From a virus, in the IMG/VR virus record IMGVR_UViG_3300011114_000961, positions 1-64,000 of that record: a DNA stretch of 64,000 nucleotides; one strand, written 5' to 3'. A program made the position numbers and the translations under genes. This document shows, piece by piece, positions 31,573-39,712 of the stretch. Every line of letters starts with the position of its first letter. The stretch's first letter is position 1. The notes under the pieces are model-generated. The model saw only the letters and a program-made list of their open reading frames with translations. It was not told the DNA's origin and made no database searches.

Positions 31573-32973
31573 ATGTCAAGTAACATCAACCCAAATATCA
31601 TCGACGGAGCATACCCGGTGGCCGGACAGGACAACAACAGTCAAGGCTTCCGTGATAATTTTACCAATACCAAAACCAATTTCCAATATGCAGAAAATGA
31701 AATCAATGACCTTCAATCCAAAGTCATACTCAAAGCTGCATTGACTGGCACCACCTTGGACAACAACATGAATGATGCGCTGTTGGTGGGTGCTCAATTG
31801 CAAGATATCAGTGAAGTAAAAACAGCACTCACTACCACCAGCGGAACAGTCACTGTTGATTACACTACTGCGCCTTATCAAACTGTCAGTACCACAGGTA
31901 ACATCACGTTAGCATTTAGTAATTTTCCGCCCACTGGACAATACGGCTATGTGAAAGTGCAAATAAACATAACTGATATAACGCACACAGTAACATTGCC
32001 GGCTGCTGTCACGCTGGGCACTGGCGGTATTCAAGGATATTCTGCAGGAGTAATTACTTTCAGTAGTACTGGCTATTATGAGTTTGCTTTTGGCACCTAT
32101 GACGCCGGCACCACTATTACTATATTTGATTTGAATCGTGCATTGACCAATTTCACATCATTCTCTGTGGTTTCTTTTACTGCAACAGGTAACATTGCTG
32201 GCGGCAACGTATCAACTGGCGGAATTGTCAGCGCCACAGGTAACATTGCTGGCGGCAACGTATCAACTGGCGGAATTGTCAGCGCCACAGGCAATGTCAC
32301 AGGCGGCAACGTAACAGGGTTGATTCGTCCCGTGGCTGGTACAGTGACCAATGCGCCGATTGTGTACACTTCTGGTGTCAACCTCACTTCGGCCATTGCA
32401 GGTGCCCAAGAATATGATGGACAAGTGTTCTACGGAACTGCACAATCAAGTCAACGTGGGGTGATGCCCACTGAGCATTTTATTGTGTTGACCACCGACT
32501 ATGTTGGCAGTGACGTGAGCACTGCTCAATCAGTGTTTAATTCGCCAGCCAGCGGAACAATCACTTTGCCAGGCAGCACCAGTTACTTTTTGGAAGCAGT
32601 GTACTATATCACTAGAGCAGCCGGCACTACCAGTCATACATTAAGTACACTATTTGCGTTGGGCGGCACATTGACCAGCATTGCATACACAGCCGATACC
32701 ACATCAACCACCGGCAATGCATTAGGAACCGTAAGCCGAATCTACGCCACAGGTGCCACTGCAACTGCGGTCACAGCAGCTTCTACCACAGCCACAGAAA
32801 ATATCACAGTGACCATCAGAGGCGTGGTTCGTACCAACACAGCCGGCTCATTCACTCCGCAAATAAAATACAGTGCAGCACCCGGTGGCGCTCCTACCAT
32901 ATTGGCCAACAGTTATTTAAAATTAACTCCAATTGGTACTAATACAGTTGCATCTGTGGGCAACTGGAGTTAA
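31573..32973 (+). CDS. tail structural protein with shared N-domain and fibre repeats
   Basis: 466 residues. N-terminal domain duplicated from the preceding gene; a middle section (about 205-255) of the same TGN-[IV]-[AT]GGNV repeats as the 24550 fibre gene; and a C-terminal beta domain with a serine/threonine-rich surface ending ASVGNWS. Contains two exact 51-base repeats at 32185-32286. The mix of modules shows exchange between fibre genes. Confidence 0.78.
   Translation: MSSNINPNIIDGAYPVAGQDNNSQGFRDNFTNTKTNFQYAENEINDLQSKVILKAALTGTTLDNNMNDALLVGAQLQDISEVKTALTTTSGTVTVDYTTAPYQTVSTTGNITLAFSNFPPTGQYGYVKVQINITDITHTVTLPAAVTLGTGGIQGYSAGVITFSSTGYYEFAFGTYDAGTTITIFDLNRALTNFTSFSVVSFTATGNIAGGNVSTGGIVSATGNIAGGNVSTGGIVSATGNVTGGNVTGLIRPVAGTVTNAPIVYTSGVNLTSAIAGAQEYDGQVFYGTAQSSQRGVMPTEHFIVLTTDYVGSDVSTAQSVFNSPASGTITLPGSTSYFLEAVYYITRAAGTTSHTLSTLFALGGTLTSIAYTADTTSTTGNALGTVSRIYATGATATAVTAASTTATENITVTIRGVVRTNTAGSFTPQIKYSAAPGGAPTILANSYLKLTPIGTNTVASVGNWS
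32185..32286 (+). repeat. two exact tandem 51-base repeats
   Basis: Identical 51-base units, each encoding 17 residues including TGNIAGGNVSTGGIVSA. A partial diverged third unit follows. Confidence 0.9.
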
Positions 32974-32982
32974 CCTTAACGG

Positions 32983-33011
32983 TTGACTTCAAGTGCATTT
33001 TGTAGTAAACT
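32983..33011 (+). promoter_or_regulatory. sigma70-like promoter (TTGACT/TAAACT)
   Basis: TTGACT (32983-32988), 17 bases, TAAACT (33006-33011), then 6 bases to an ATG. Reads into the replication block; likely a leaderless transcript. Confidence 0.65.
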
Positions 33012-33017
33012 TGCACA

Positions 33018-33254
33018 ATGGAACATCCTTTAATTGGTAATCTCGACTCACTGACTGTTGAAGATCTCAGCAAAAAGATCACTGACCTCAATAACAAATT
33101 GAGCATTGCCATGCGAACTGGCAACGGGCATCTGTGCAACCAAATCAGGATGGCAGTTGAAAGTTACCAAACCAAGTATCAAGAAAAAGTTCAAGAAACT
33201 TATCGTAAGCAAATTGAAGACAGCAATTTTAACAGCAAGATTGATATCAAATGA
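33018..33254 (+). CDS. coiled-coil T4-like phage protein
   Basis: 78 residues, helical, with HPLIGNLDSLTVEDLSKKIT and a charged coiled-coil C-terminus. This resembles a small protein common in T4-like cyanophages. No Shine-Dalgarno sequence; the ATG is 6 bases after a -10 box. ATGA overlap with the next gene. Confidence 0.68.
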   Translation: MEHPLIGNLDSLTVEDLSKKITDLNNKLSIAMRTGNGHLCNQIRMAVESYQTKYQEKVQETYRKQIEDSNFNSKIDIK

Positions 33255-33847
33255 ACGTGCGACTCTACTATGAAACTGCCTTTTTAGCAGGTGTGTATTT
33301 TGATGATCGATTACAGATGAATTCTTATAACGTGGGTATGAATCTACTCACACGTACATTGGACTCTGCCAACAGCAACATAGCCCTGGAAAGAGTCAAA
33401 ACGTTCGTAGACGGACTCAACAGCACAGTTTTTATAAATTCTTGCTGGCCCGACCATGAAGAAATAATGAACCAAATGGGTATTGATGTTACCACACTAC
33501 CTGAAGAACCAGTTGATCAGATTGTTGGTATGATGTTATACTACAAACTCAATGCTATCATGGAAGGGCGTATGGAAATAACACAATTGGAACTGAGTTC
33601 AAGCCTTGGTGACAATGTGTGCTATCTGCATGACGAAGAAGATCCCATTGGGCCATTTCATCAAACGGGTTGGTGGAACGATTCCACGGCCATCCGCACA
33701 AAAAATGTGCCATCTGATACCAAAACCAACATAGTCAAAATCAAACATAAAAATTGGAGAGAGTTTGGACTTGACTGGCCAGATACAGAATCCAAAGATG
33801 TTGCCAACACCGTGGTGTACGCCAACTTTACCAAAAATGAAAACTAA
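33251..33847 (+). CDS. conserved-type T4-like hypothetical protein
   Basis: 198 residues, mixed alpha/beta, with acidic loops; LELSSSLGDNVCYLHDEEDP and GPFHQTGWWND form a distinctive His/Asp-rich centre that could bind metal. Overlaps the following gene by 11 bases. I do not recognise a function. Confidence 0.65.
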   Translation: MNVRLYYETAFLAGVYFDDRLQMNSYNVGMNLLTRTLDSANSNIALERVKTFVDGLNSTVFINSCWPDHEEIMNQMGIDVTTLPEEPVDQIVGMMLYYKLNAIMEGRMEITQLELSSSLGDNVCYLHDEEDPIGPFHQTGWWNDSTAIRTKNVPSDTKTNIVKIKHKNWREFGLDWPDTESKDVANTVVYANFTKNEN

Positions 33848-34349
33848 CTGTCACGGGCAAATGATTTTTGATCAAACTGATCTTGTGAATCAGCTGATGC
33901 AGGGCAATCAGCAGTTTGCTGGATACACAGTTGACGATTCGGTGAATTTGTCAGCAGCGGCAGATATATTACAAAATATCCCAGCTTTTGAAATCTATAA
34001 TAAAGATGTGGAATCTATATCCACAGAACAATTTGATCAACAGTGCCAGCAAAATTGGCACATGCCTGCAGAATACAAAACGTTGGATATTGCAGAGTTG
34101 GTGTTGAGCTGCTGCAACAACAACGATGAATTGCAACGATGTGGGCAAGAATTGTTGTTGTATCAAGAACGCAACTTGTTTGACCTATTGCGTTACTTGA
34201 AATACCTAGTGGACACAATGACTCAGAATCAAGTGATCTGGGGTGTGGGCCGAGGCAGTAGTGTGGCCAGTTATGTGTTGTACAAATTGGGAGTGCATCG
34301 CATTGACAGTTTGCATTATAATTTAGACGTCGCTGAATTTTTGCGTTAA
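33837..34349 (+). CDS. protein with C-terminal DnaE-like GRGSSVASY motif
   Basis: 170 residues. The C-terminal stretch IWGVGRGSSVASYVLYKLGV then HRIDSLHYNLDVAEFLR closely follows the bacterial Pol III alpha segment GRGSAAGSLVAY...IDPL...L.FERFL that precedes its catalytic PDID. The protein stops right after this segment, so the catalytic aspartates are missing. T4-like phages carry similar proteins. It could be a remnant or a repurposed nucleotide-binding module. The N-terminus MKTNCHGQMIFDQTD supports the start at 33837. Confidence 0.7.
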   Translation: MKTNCHGQMIFDQTDLVNQLMQGNQQFAGYTVDDSVNLSAAADILQNIPAFEIYNKDVESISTEQFDQQCQQNWHMPAEYKTLDIAELVLSCCNNNDELQRCGQELLLYQERNLFDLLRYLKYLVDTMTQNQVIWGVGRGSSVASYVLYKLGVHRIDSLHYNLDVAEFLR

Positions 34350-34352
34350 ATA
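34347..34352 (+). promoter_or_regulatory. late promoter core (TTAAATA)
   Basis: TAAATA overlaps the stop codon of the DnaE-motif gene, 19 bases before the next ATG; a strong AGGAGG lies at 34360-34365. Confidence 0.5.
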
Positions 34353-34371
34353 TTGTTTTAGGAGGTACACA

Positions 34372-34584
34372 ATGTCAAAAGATATATACAAAAGCGCCAA
34401 TGGCAAAGCAGTAGACATGGGTGCATTGCGTCAACGAAATGAAAAGGTTCGTGCTGTGGGCAATATGAAAGTGAATGCTCGCGGAGATCTGGTCAATGAT
34501 GACAATGAAATAATTCAAGCACGAAATCAACAAATCAACAATCAATACAACAAGCAAGTTCAAAACACCAGAGGACATCAATGA
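34372..34584 (+). CDS. conserved T4-like phage small protein
   Basis: 70 residues, basic and Gln/Asn-rich. The segment VDMGALRQRNEKVRAVGNMKV followed by NARGD is a signature I recognise from T4-like cyanophage proteins of unknown function, usually close to replication or structural genes. AGGAGG site; overlaps the next gene by ATGA. Confidence 0.78.
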   Translation: MSKDIYKSANGKAVDMGALRQRNEKVRAVGNMKVNARGDLVNDDNEIIQARNQQINNQYNKQVQNTRGHQ

Positions 34585-34982
34585 TCAAAGCAGCATACGC
34601 ACCACATGAAATAAAACGCAGTCAACTTCGCCCATTGGGAGAATCTGTGATTGTGAGCGAAATGGTATTTGATGTGCGTCTCAGTACTGGTGGTATTATT
34701 ATTCCCAGCGACAATGGCAAAAGCACCGGAATTCGTCCGCGGTGGGGTCGAGTGTATGCTGTGGGCCCTGAACAAAAAGACGTTGTTGAAGGTCAATGGG
34801 TGTGCGTAGAGCACGGCCGCTGGACCCGAGGCATTGACATAGAAGATGAATCGGGCAAGGTCACTTTGCGAAGAGTGGATCCCAAAGACATCATGATGGT
34901 GTCTGACGAGGCGCCAGCCGACGACACATTCTCTACTGCTATACATGTAGAGGCCAAACCCACATACATGCAACACAACTGA
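34581..34982 (+). CDS. GroES-like co-chaperonin (T4 gp31-like role)
   Basis: 133 residues with a GroES-like fold: RPLGESVIVSEM as first strand, a mobile loop followed by STGGIIIPSD (the GroEL-binding hydrophobic tripeptide), WGRVYAVGPEQ, and VKD-IMMV near the end. An extra C-terminal tail of about 25 residues follows. T4 gp31 replaces GroES so that GroEL can fold the major capsid protein; a like role is inferred. Confidence 0.8.
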   Translation: MIKAAYAPHEIKRSQLRPLGESVIVSEMVFDVRLSTGGIIIPSDNGKSTGIRPRWGRVYAVGPEQKDVVEGQWVCVEHGRWTRGIDIEDESGKVTLRRVDPKDIMMVSDEAPADDTFSTAIHVEAKPTYMQHN

Positions 34983-35245
34983 TGATAAAGAATTGGAATG
35001 CTGATGAGATCATTGGCAAACTACAAAGAATTTATTTTGCCACTTCGGATCCTAACATGGACGGTTTTACCACTTGGGGTTGCAAACAAGATTTATATCG
35101 TATACAATTTGCACTAGAAGACATGTTGAAGCGGTGTCCAACTTATGCTCCTGAGCAAGAATGGTTGGAACAGCAACAGTTGGAGCGCGACCAAACGCAA
35201 ATGTGGTCAATTTTAAATTCAAAAAATCTAGGTAACAATCAATGA
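34982..35245 (+). CDS. small T4-like hypothetical protein
   Basis: 87 helical residues; DGFTTWGCKQDLYRIQFALE resembles proteins next to the clamp loader in T4-like cyanophages. Shares a base with the previous stop (TGATG) and overlaps the clamp loader start (ATGA). No function known. Confidence 0.68.
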   Translation: MIKNWNADEIIGKLQRIYFATSDPNMDGFTTWGCKQDLYRIQFALEDMLKRCPTYAPEQEWLEQQQLERDQTQMWSILNSKNLGNNQ

Positions 35246-36165
35246 AACAACTCTGGGTAGAACAGTATCGTCCCGACACCATGGACGGCTATGTGTTTGT
35301 GGATGATCAACAACGCGATCAAGTGAAACAATGGATACAAGATGGCAGCATTCCGCATCTCATGCTGAGTGGGTCAGCAGGCACAGGTAAAACTACTCTG
35401 GCCAAGCTGCTGATCAATGAATTAGGTGTTGACGAATATGATGTGATGTACGCCAATGGATCTAAAGAAGCTAGAAAAGTTGAATGGGTGGATCGACTGA
35501 TCAGCTTTTGTCAGACCATGCCATTTGGCAAATTCAAAGTGGTGTTGATTGACGAAGCAGACTACATGAATCCCAATAGTGTGCAACCTGCATTGCGTAA
35601 TCTCATGGAAGATTACAGTCAGACTGTGCGTTTTGTGTTGACTTGCAATTTCCCACACAAGATCATTGCTCCGCTGCACAGTCGGTGCCAAGGATTCCAT
35701 ATTGTCAAAACAGACCATGTGGAATTCACTGCCAGGGTTGCCACTGTGTTGGTCACAGAAAATGTGGAATTTGACATTGATACCTTAGACAGTTATGTCA
35801 AAGCCACTTACCCAGACATGCGTAAATGCCTGAATCTGCTGCAGATGAATTCACAGTCGGGCACGTTGTCAGCGCCAGGCGCAGGCGATCGCAGTGCAAG
35901 AGATTGGAAACTGGACTGTGTACACATGTTCAAGCAAGGGCAAATACGCGAAGCAAGGTCGTTGTTGTGCCAAAGTTCCAGCCCAGAGGATGTTGAAGAA
36001 ATATTTCGTTGGATGTACGACAATCTTGAATTGTGGGGCAATACTGTCGAAAAGCAAGATCAAGCCATAGTGATCATCCGTGACGGCCTGGTCAAACACA
36101 ATGCTGTGGCAGATGCCGAAATCAATTTATCGGCCACACTGATTGAATTAAGTAACATCGCATGA
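35242..36165 (+). CDS. 44: sliding-clamp loader ATPase subunit (T4 gp44 type)
   Basis: 307 residues, AAA+ family. Walker A GSAGTGKTT (about 44-52), Walker B VVLIDEAD (about 100-107), sensor 1 in FVLTCNF, and the SRC arginine-finger motif in HSRCQGF. The C-terminal helical collar domain follows from about 215. It would load the ring-shaped polymerase clamp onto primer ends using ATP. Length is near that of T4 gp44 (319). Confidence 0.95.
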   Translation: MKQLWVEQYRPDTMDGYVFVDDQQRDQVKQWIQDGSIPHLMLSGSAGTGKTTLAKLLINELGVDEYDVMYANGSKEARKVEWVDRLISFCQTMPFGKFKVVLIDEADYMNPNSVQPALRNLMEDYSQTVRFVLTCNFPHKIIAPLHSRCQGFHIVKTDHVEFTARVATVLVTENVEFDIDTLDSYVKATYPDMRKCLNLLQMNSQSGTLSAPGAGDRSARDWKLDCVHMFKQGQIREARSLLCQSSSPEDVEEIFRWMYDNLELWGNTVEKQDQAIVIIRDGLVKHNAVADAEINLSATLIELSNIA

Positions 36166-36464
36166 GATATCTAATACTGACTTACTACGCCAAAGCTGAT
36201 GGCAAAATGGACGAGAGCATGGCTGTGTCCAGCAGTATTAGAGCTCGAGACATTCAAACAGCCAGTGTGATATTGGATTTCAAAAAACTACAAGTGGTAA
36301 AAGCACATCTAAATGGTACCACTGTGCCAAAGGATTTCAACCGGATTGTTGAATATTATCTGCAGCATTACAAAAGTACCATTGAGCGATTGTTCAAAGA
36401 AAATGGCTATGAGATTGACTACAAAGAGACTTCTCTCAAAGCAGCGAATGATCCCGCAAGTTAA
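36162..36464 (+). CDS. conserved T4-like hypothetical protein downstream of clamp loader
   Basis: 100 residues. YLILTYYAKADGKMDESMAV, VILDFKKLQVVKA and TTVPKDFNRIVEYYLQHY form a pattern familiar from T4-like cyanophages at this locus. Its position after gp44 invites the label gp62, but it is half the size of gp62 and I see no similarity to it. ATGA overlap with gp44 and a 17-base overlap with the radical SAM gene. Confidence 0.68.
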   Translation: MRYLILTYYAKADGKMDESMAVSSSIRARDIQTASVILDFKKLQVVKAHLNGTTVPKDFNRIVEYYLQHYKSTIERLFKENGYEIDYKETSLKAANDPAS

Positions 36465-37347
36465 AGGTATCCATCTTGAGCCGACCAATATATGCACATT
36501 AAAATGTCCCGGTTGTGCCAGAACTAGATTTATCGATCAATGGCCGAAACATTGGAAAAATCACAGTCTAGATAGATCAGTGTTAATGCAGTTTCTAGAT
36601 CTTGATTTAGAGAATGTAGAAATAAACATGTGTGGTAATTATGGTGATCCAATCTATCACCAGGACCTGGCAGGAATGGTGCAGGATCTTAAAGCCCGCG
36701 GCGCAGTCATATCAATCACTACAAATGGCAGTCACCGAAAACAAAGTTGGTGGGAAAATCTGGTGAATGAGCTTTCGGCAGCTGATTGTGTGACATTCTC
36801 TATAGATGGTATTCCAGAAAATTTTACACAATACAGGATAAATGGTGATTGGGAAACAATCCAGGCGGCTGTTGAAATCTGTGCAGCAGCATCTTGCCAA
36901 ACCAAATGGAAATACATTCCTTTTTCCTTTAACGAACACAATATAGAACAGGCAAAACAACTAAGCCGAGACTTGGGAATAGATCAATTCCAAATTTCCA
37001 ACAGCGATCGATTTGATGAAGTCACCATGCATCTGAAACCTGCAGAGAACCAAATTGGAATAAGATGGCACAATCAACAAAATTGGAAACAGTCTCAAAC
37101 AATAAACAAATTAACCCCCAAATGTCATAATGGGCATGCACATTATGTTTCAGCTGATGGCCATTACACGCCATGCTGTTATGTAGGGGATCACCGATTT
37201 TATTATAAAACACAATTTGGTAAGAATAAAAAACAGTATGCCATTGAAGATACTACATTAAGTAAGATACTAGAAAAATCCGCAGTGGTTGGATTTTATA
37301 ATAACTTGATTGAGCAGTCAGCTTGTCAATACAATTGTGGAGAATAA
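36448..37347 (+). CDS. radical SAM protein with SPASM-like C-terminus
   Basis: 299 residues. The radical SAM cluster motif CTLKCPGC (CxxxCxxC) is at about residues 16-23. GDPIYHQDL and ISITTNGS fit the SAM-binding strands. The C-terminus has CHNGHAHYVSADGHYTPCCYVGDH and CQYNCG, a twitch/SPASM-like second cluster site. Such enzymes modify peptides or proteins. I start at 36448 (MIPQVKGIHLEPTN), inside the end of the previous gene. Lower GC than neighbours and an unusual place between clamp loader and phosphatase suggest acquisition. It may rely on the phage Fe-S carrier at 20081. Confidence 0.88.
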   Translation: MIPQVKGIHLEPTNICTLKCPGCARTRFIDQWPKHWKNHSLDRSVLMQFLDLDLENVEINMCGNYGDPIYHQDLAGMVQDLKARGAVISITTNGSHRKQSWWENLVNELSAADCVTFSIDGIPENFTQYRINGDWETIQAAVEICAAASCQTKWKYIPFSFNEHNIEQAKQLSRDLGIDQFQISNSDRFDEVTMHLKPAENQIGIRWHNQQNWKQSQTINKLTPKCHNGHAHYVSADGHYTPCCYVGDHRFYYKTQFGKNKKQYAIEDTTLSKILEKSAVVGFYNNLIEQSACQYNCGE

Positions 37348-37348
37348 A

Positions 37349-37948
37349 TTGAATTCAAACCTGAACAAACACAACTTGATCCTGGTTGACGCCGACGGCG
37401 TGCTGTTGGACTGGGCTGCAAGATTTGACCAATGGATGATTGTTAATGGTCATCGATTATTAAATATTGACGCATATCTAATAGACGAACGTTTTGATGT
37501 GAGTTTCAATCATGGCCGTGCTTGTATCAAGCAATTCAATGAATCCGCAGCCATTGGCTACCTAGATCCATTGCGTGATGCTCAACAATATGTACAGCAA
37601 TTGCATGAACAACATGGATATACATTTCACTTGATCACCAGTTTGAGCCAAGATGTTTATGCCGGCCGTGCTAGAGAATACAACATGCAAAATCTGTTTG
37701 GCCACACAGCATTCAGTCGTTTTGTGTTCTTGGGCACAGGTGCAGACAAACACGAAGCTTTGGTAGAATATCAAAACTCAGGCTGTTGGTGGTTTGAGGA
37801 CAAGGCCGAAAATGCCGAAGTTGGATTGACGTTTGGATTGAATTCAGTACTGATGTACCACGGATACAACAAGAATTATCACAATCCCCGCATACCCGTG
37901 GTACAAAACTGGCAAGAATTTTACCAGTTGGTCACTGGCGGTGCTTGA
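37349..37948 (+). CDS. HAD-family phosphatase
   Basis: 199 residues from a TTG start at 37349, chosen because GGAG lies 6-9 bases upstream. Motif I DADGVLLDW (about 11-19), motif II LITSL (about 103-107), the Lys of motif III in DKHEAL, and motif IV WWFEDKAEN place it in the HAD superfamily, closest in style to 5'(3')-deoxyribonucleotidases. It could dephosphorylate nucleotides during DNA turnover. Its last 17 bases overlap the minus-strand broken gene. Confidence 0.82.
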   Translation: MNSNLNKHNLILVDADGVLLDWAARFDQWMIVNGHRLLNIDAYLIDERFDVSFNHGRACIKQFNESAAIGYLDPLRDAQQYVQQLHEQHGYTFHLITSLSQDVYAGRAREYNMQNLFGHTAFSRFVFLGTGADKHEALVEYQNSGCWWFEDKAENAEVGLTFGLNSVLMYHGYNKNYHNPRIPVVQNWQEFYQLVTGGA

Positions 37949-38185
37949 TGCATTCAGAAATATCAACGCTGTTTTGAAATTTTCTAAATGGTTCCGTGGC
38001 CATTTGCATTGCCGGTTGATAGACTTCAATTGCTTTCTTTACTTCATCGTAGTTTTTAATTAATTCTGAATTGGAAACATTGGGTGTGTATCTAGTGCAA
38101 GCCCAATTTTTTCACTCAACAGGGCAGATCCAGATCTTCCCCAGGAGGCCACAACAATTCTAGGAAATGAAGCAAGTAAATTCAT
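37932..38185 (-). pseudogene. frame-disrupted late gene (GRSGS-type P-loop protein)
   Basis: On the minus strand an ATG at 38185 opens MNLLASFPRIVVASWGRSGS, which stops at 38060. Slipping to the -1 frame at the A6 run (38107-38112) instead continues through NWACTRYTPNVSNSELIK and KKAIEVYQPAMQMATEPFRKF to a stop at 37932, giving about 84 residues. GRSGS resembles the phosphosulfate loop of sulfotransferases. A late promoter 6 bases before the ATG indicates a once-functional gene. Sequencing error in the homopolymer or programmed slippage are alternatives. Confidence 0.6.
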
Positions 38186-38191
38186 AATGAC

Positions 38192-38197
38192 TATTTA
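38192..38197 (-). promoter_or_regulatory. late promoter core (GTAAATA, minus)
   Basis: The complement reads TAAATA, ending 6 bases before the ATG of the broken gene at 38185, the same spacing as other leaderless late genes. Confidence 0.55.
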
Positions 38198-38236
38198 CTT
38201 GCCCCATTTTGATTGCAAAATATCTAAAGATGCCTA

Positions 38237-38974
38237 CTAATTTGTGTATAATTTTAGTACCGACCCTATGATCTTGTGACGTTGAACGTCACGAGCTTCT
38301 AAGGCACACACAGCTATTCCCTCCACTGGTCGTTTTTGCAATCGTTCACACAGGTCCAATAGACCGTTGTCTCCAGTTGCTCGATCAGCTTGTTCTACAT
38401 CGCCGGTTATGACGATTTTGGAATTTTGTCCAATGCGGGTCATCAACATCTTCACCTGGGCAGGAGTTGCATTTTGCATTTCGTCTGCTATTATCCACGA
38501 GTTTTTAAAGGTGCGGCCGCGCATGAATGCCAGAGGCGCAATTTCCACAACCTGATCTTCTATCATGGCTACGATGTCCTGGGCGCGATAATATTCACGC
38601 ATGACGTCTAACAAAGGACGGGTCCATGGTTCCATTTTGGCCACTAGGTTGCCGGGGAGGAAACCGTGTTGTTCCCCTTCTACTCCCACTGCTGGGCGAG
38701 TCATTACCAATCGATCACATGCTCCTTCTCTAAGTGCTTTTACTGCTGCCTGCATGGCCAAGTATGTTTTACCTGTGCCTGCAGGTCCTGCAGTGACCAC
38801 AATATGTTGATCGTTATCTTGTAGTGCCAACACCAAGCGTTCTTGATTTCGTGTGCGAGGGATCAAGTCTATGCGACGTGGTGTCGCCTTAGATACTGGG
38901 TTAAAACTGATGGTGTTTTCTACAGATTGAATCATACGTTTGTTTTGTGCTTTGACGGCGCGGTTTCTACTCAA
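38237..38974 (-). CDS. phoH: PhoH-like ATPase
   Basis: 245 residues. Walker A GPAGTGKTYLA (about 61-71), RPAVGVEGEQHGFLPG, and Walker B-type WIIADEMQNATPAQVKMLMT with GDVEQ afterwards are all standard PhoH motifs. PhoH is a common phage gene, linked to phosphate stress and possibly RNA metabolism as a helicase/ribonuclease partner. The start is a TTG with CTAGGAG upstream. A late promoter core lies at 39012-39017. Confidence 0.93.
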   Translation of the reverse strand: MSRNRAVKAQNKRMIQSVENTISFNPVSKATPRRIDLIPRTRNQERLVLALQDNDQHIVVTAGPAGTGKTYLAMQAAVKALREGACDRLVMTRPAVGVEGEQHGFLPGNLVAKMEPWTRPLLDVMREYYRAQDIVAMIEDQVVEIAPLAFMRGRTFKNSWIIADEMQNATPAQVKMLMTRIGQNSKIVITGDVEQADRATGDNGLLDLCERLQKRPVEGIAVCALEARDVQRHKIIGSVLKLYTN

Positions 38975-39011
38975 ATCAAATTCTCCTAGTAAATGTCCTC
39001 TCGGACCAACC

Positions 39012-39017
39012 TATTTA
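39012..39017 (-). promoter_or_regulatory. late promoter core (GTAAATA, minus)
   Basis: The complement of 39011-39018 is GTAAATAG, 37 bases upstream of the PhoH TTG start. Confidence 0.5.
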
Positions 39018-39122
39018 CGGCCGCAAATTTTAATAAATGTGCTGAGTGATATTGGAAATATGGGCACTAAATACAGACCAGGCTACTGTTTCTAGAGATC
39101 ACAAGCTATGATCCTAATCACA

Positions 39123-39128
39123 TAAATA
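39123..39128 (+). promoter_or_regulatory. late promoter core (ATAAATA)
   Basis: CATAAATA ends 5 bases before the ATG at 39134. A second core (CTAAATA) lies at 39067-39073. The 38975-39133 gap between divergent genes otherwise shows nothing. Confidence 0.62.
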
Positions 39129-39133
39129 ATCAC

Positions 39134-39712
39134 ATGGACAAAGAACTCTTCAAAGACCACACCGACTACTGGCAAGTGGCCGACAACATCCGCGACATCT
39201 ACATGAGCGACGGCAGTTTGACCACACTGTTGGACTTTGAGCGTGTGCTGGACGAAGTGGATTTGTACGCATTCAAAAACTGGGAAATCGGCGAACTTGT
39301 GGCTGGTCCAGAAATTGGCAAATATCGTGTGGAATGCACATTCATGTGGCCCGAAAAACTCATGCCTGATCCACGTGGTGCCAGGCGGCTGCTGCCGTTT
39401 GATTGCAAAGTGGAATATCAACGCAAAGAAATAAAGATCCCGGTGAAGATCACTGATCCTTCAGATTACATTCCAGGCACACACAAAGCCAAACTAATGA
39501 CCAAAGATGTATGGCTGGTGTCAATCACCATGCCCAAGGCCTTGATGAATGACATACGCACTGGCTCAATTGAAATGGAAGATCAGGACATTGATCTGGA
39601 CGAACTGGATGCTGCTTATGACGAGGATCTAGACAAAGATGCTGTACAAAGTGACCAGGAAAGTCAGAAAGCACAAGATGAACTCAACTCCAATGAACCA
39701 CAACCACAATAA
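39134..39712 (+). CDS. conserved T4-like phage protein
   Basis: 192 residues. The stretch DGSLTTLLDFERVLDEVDLY and AFKNWEIGELVAGPEIGKY, VECTFMWPEKLMPDPRGARR is familiar from T4-like marine phages. The C-terminal 45 residues are extremely acidic (EMEDQDIDLDELDAAYDEDL), suggesting a scaffold- or DNA-mimic-like tail. Late promoter directly upstream with no ribosome site; overlaps the next gene by 20 bases. Confidence 0.75.
   Translation: MDKELFKDHTDYWQVADNIRDIYMSDGSLTTLLDFERVLDEVDLYAFKNWEIGELVAGPEIGKYRVECTFMWPEKLMPDPRGARRLLPFDCKVEYQRKEIKIPVKITDPSDYIPGTHKAKLMTKDVWLVSITMPKALMNDIRTGSIEMEDQDIDLDELDAAYDEDLDKDAVQSDQESQKAQDELNSNEPQPQ

Noticed and set aside
36162-36464. Calling this gene gp62 because it follows gp44
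   Set aside because: It is about half the length of gp62 and shows no resemblance I can identify; it matches a different small conserved family.
38100-38120. Classical -1 frameshift heptamer in the broken gene
   Set aside because: The A6 run is not in the X-XXY-YYZ register for the zero frame, and no downstream pseudoknot is evident, so I report a disrupted gene instead.
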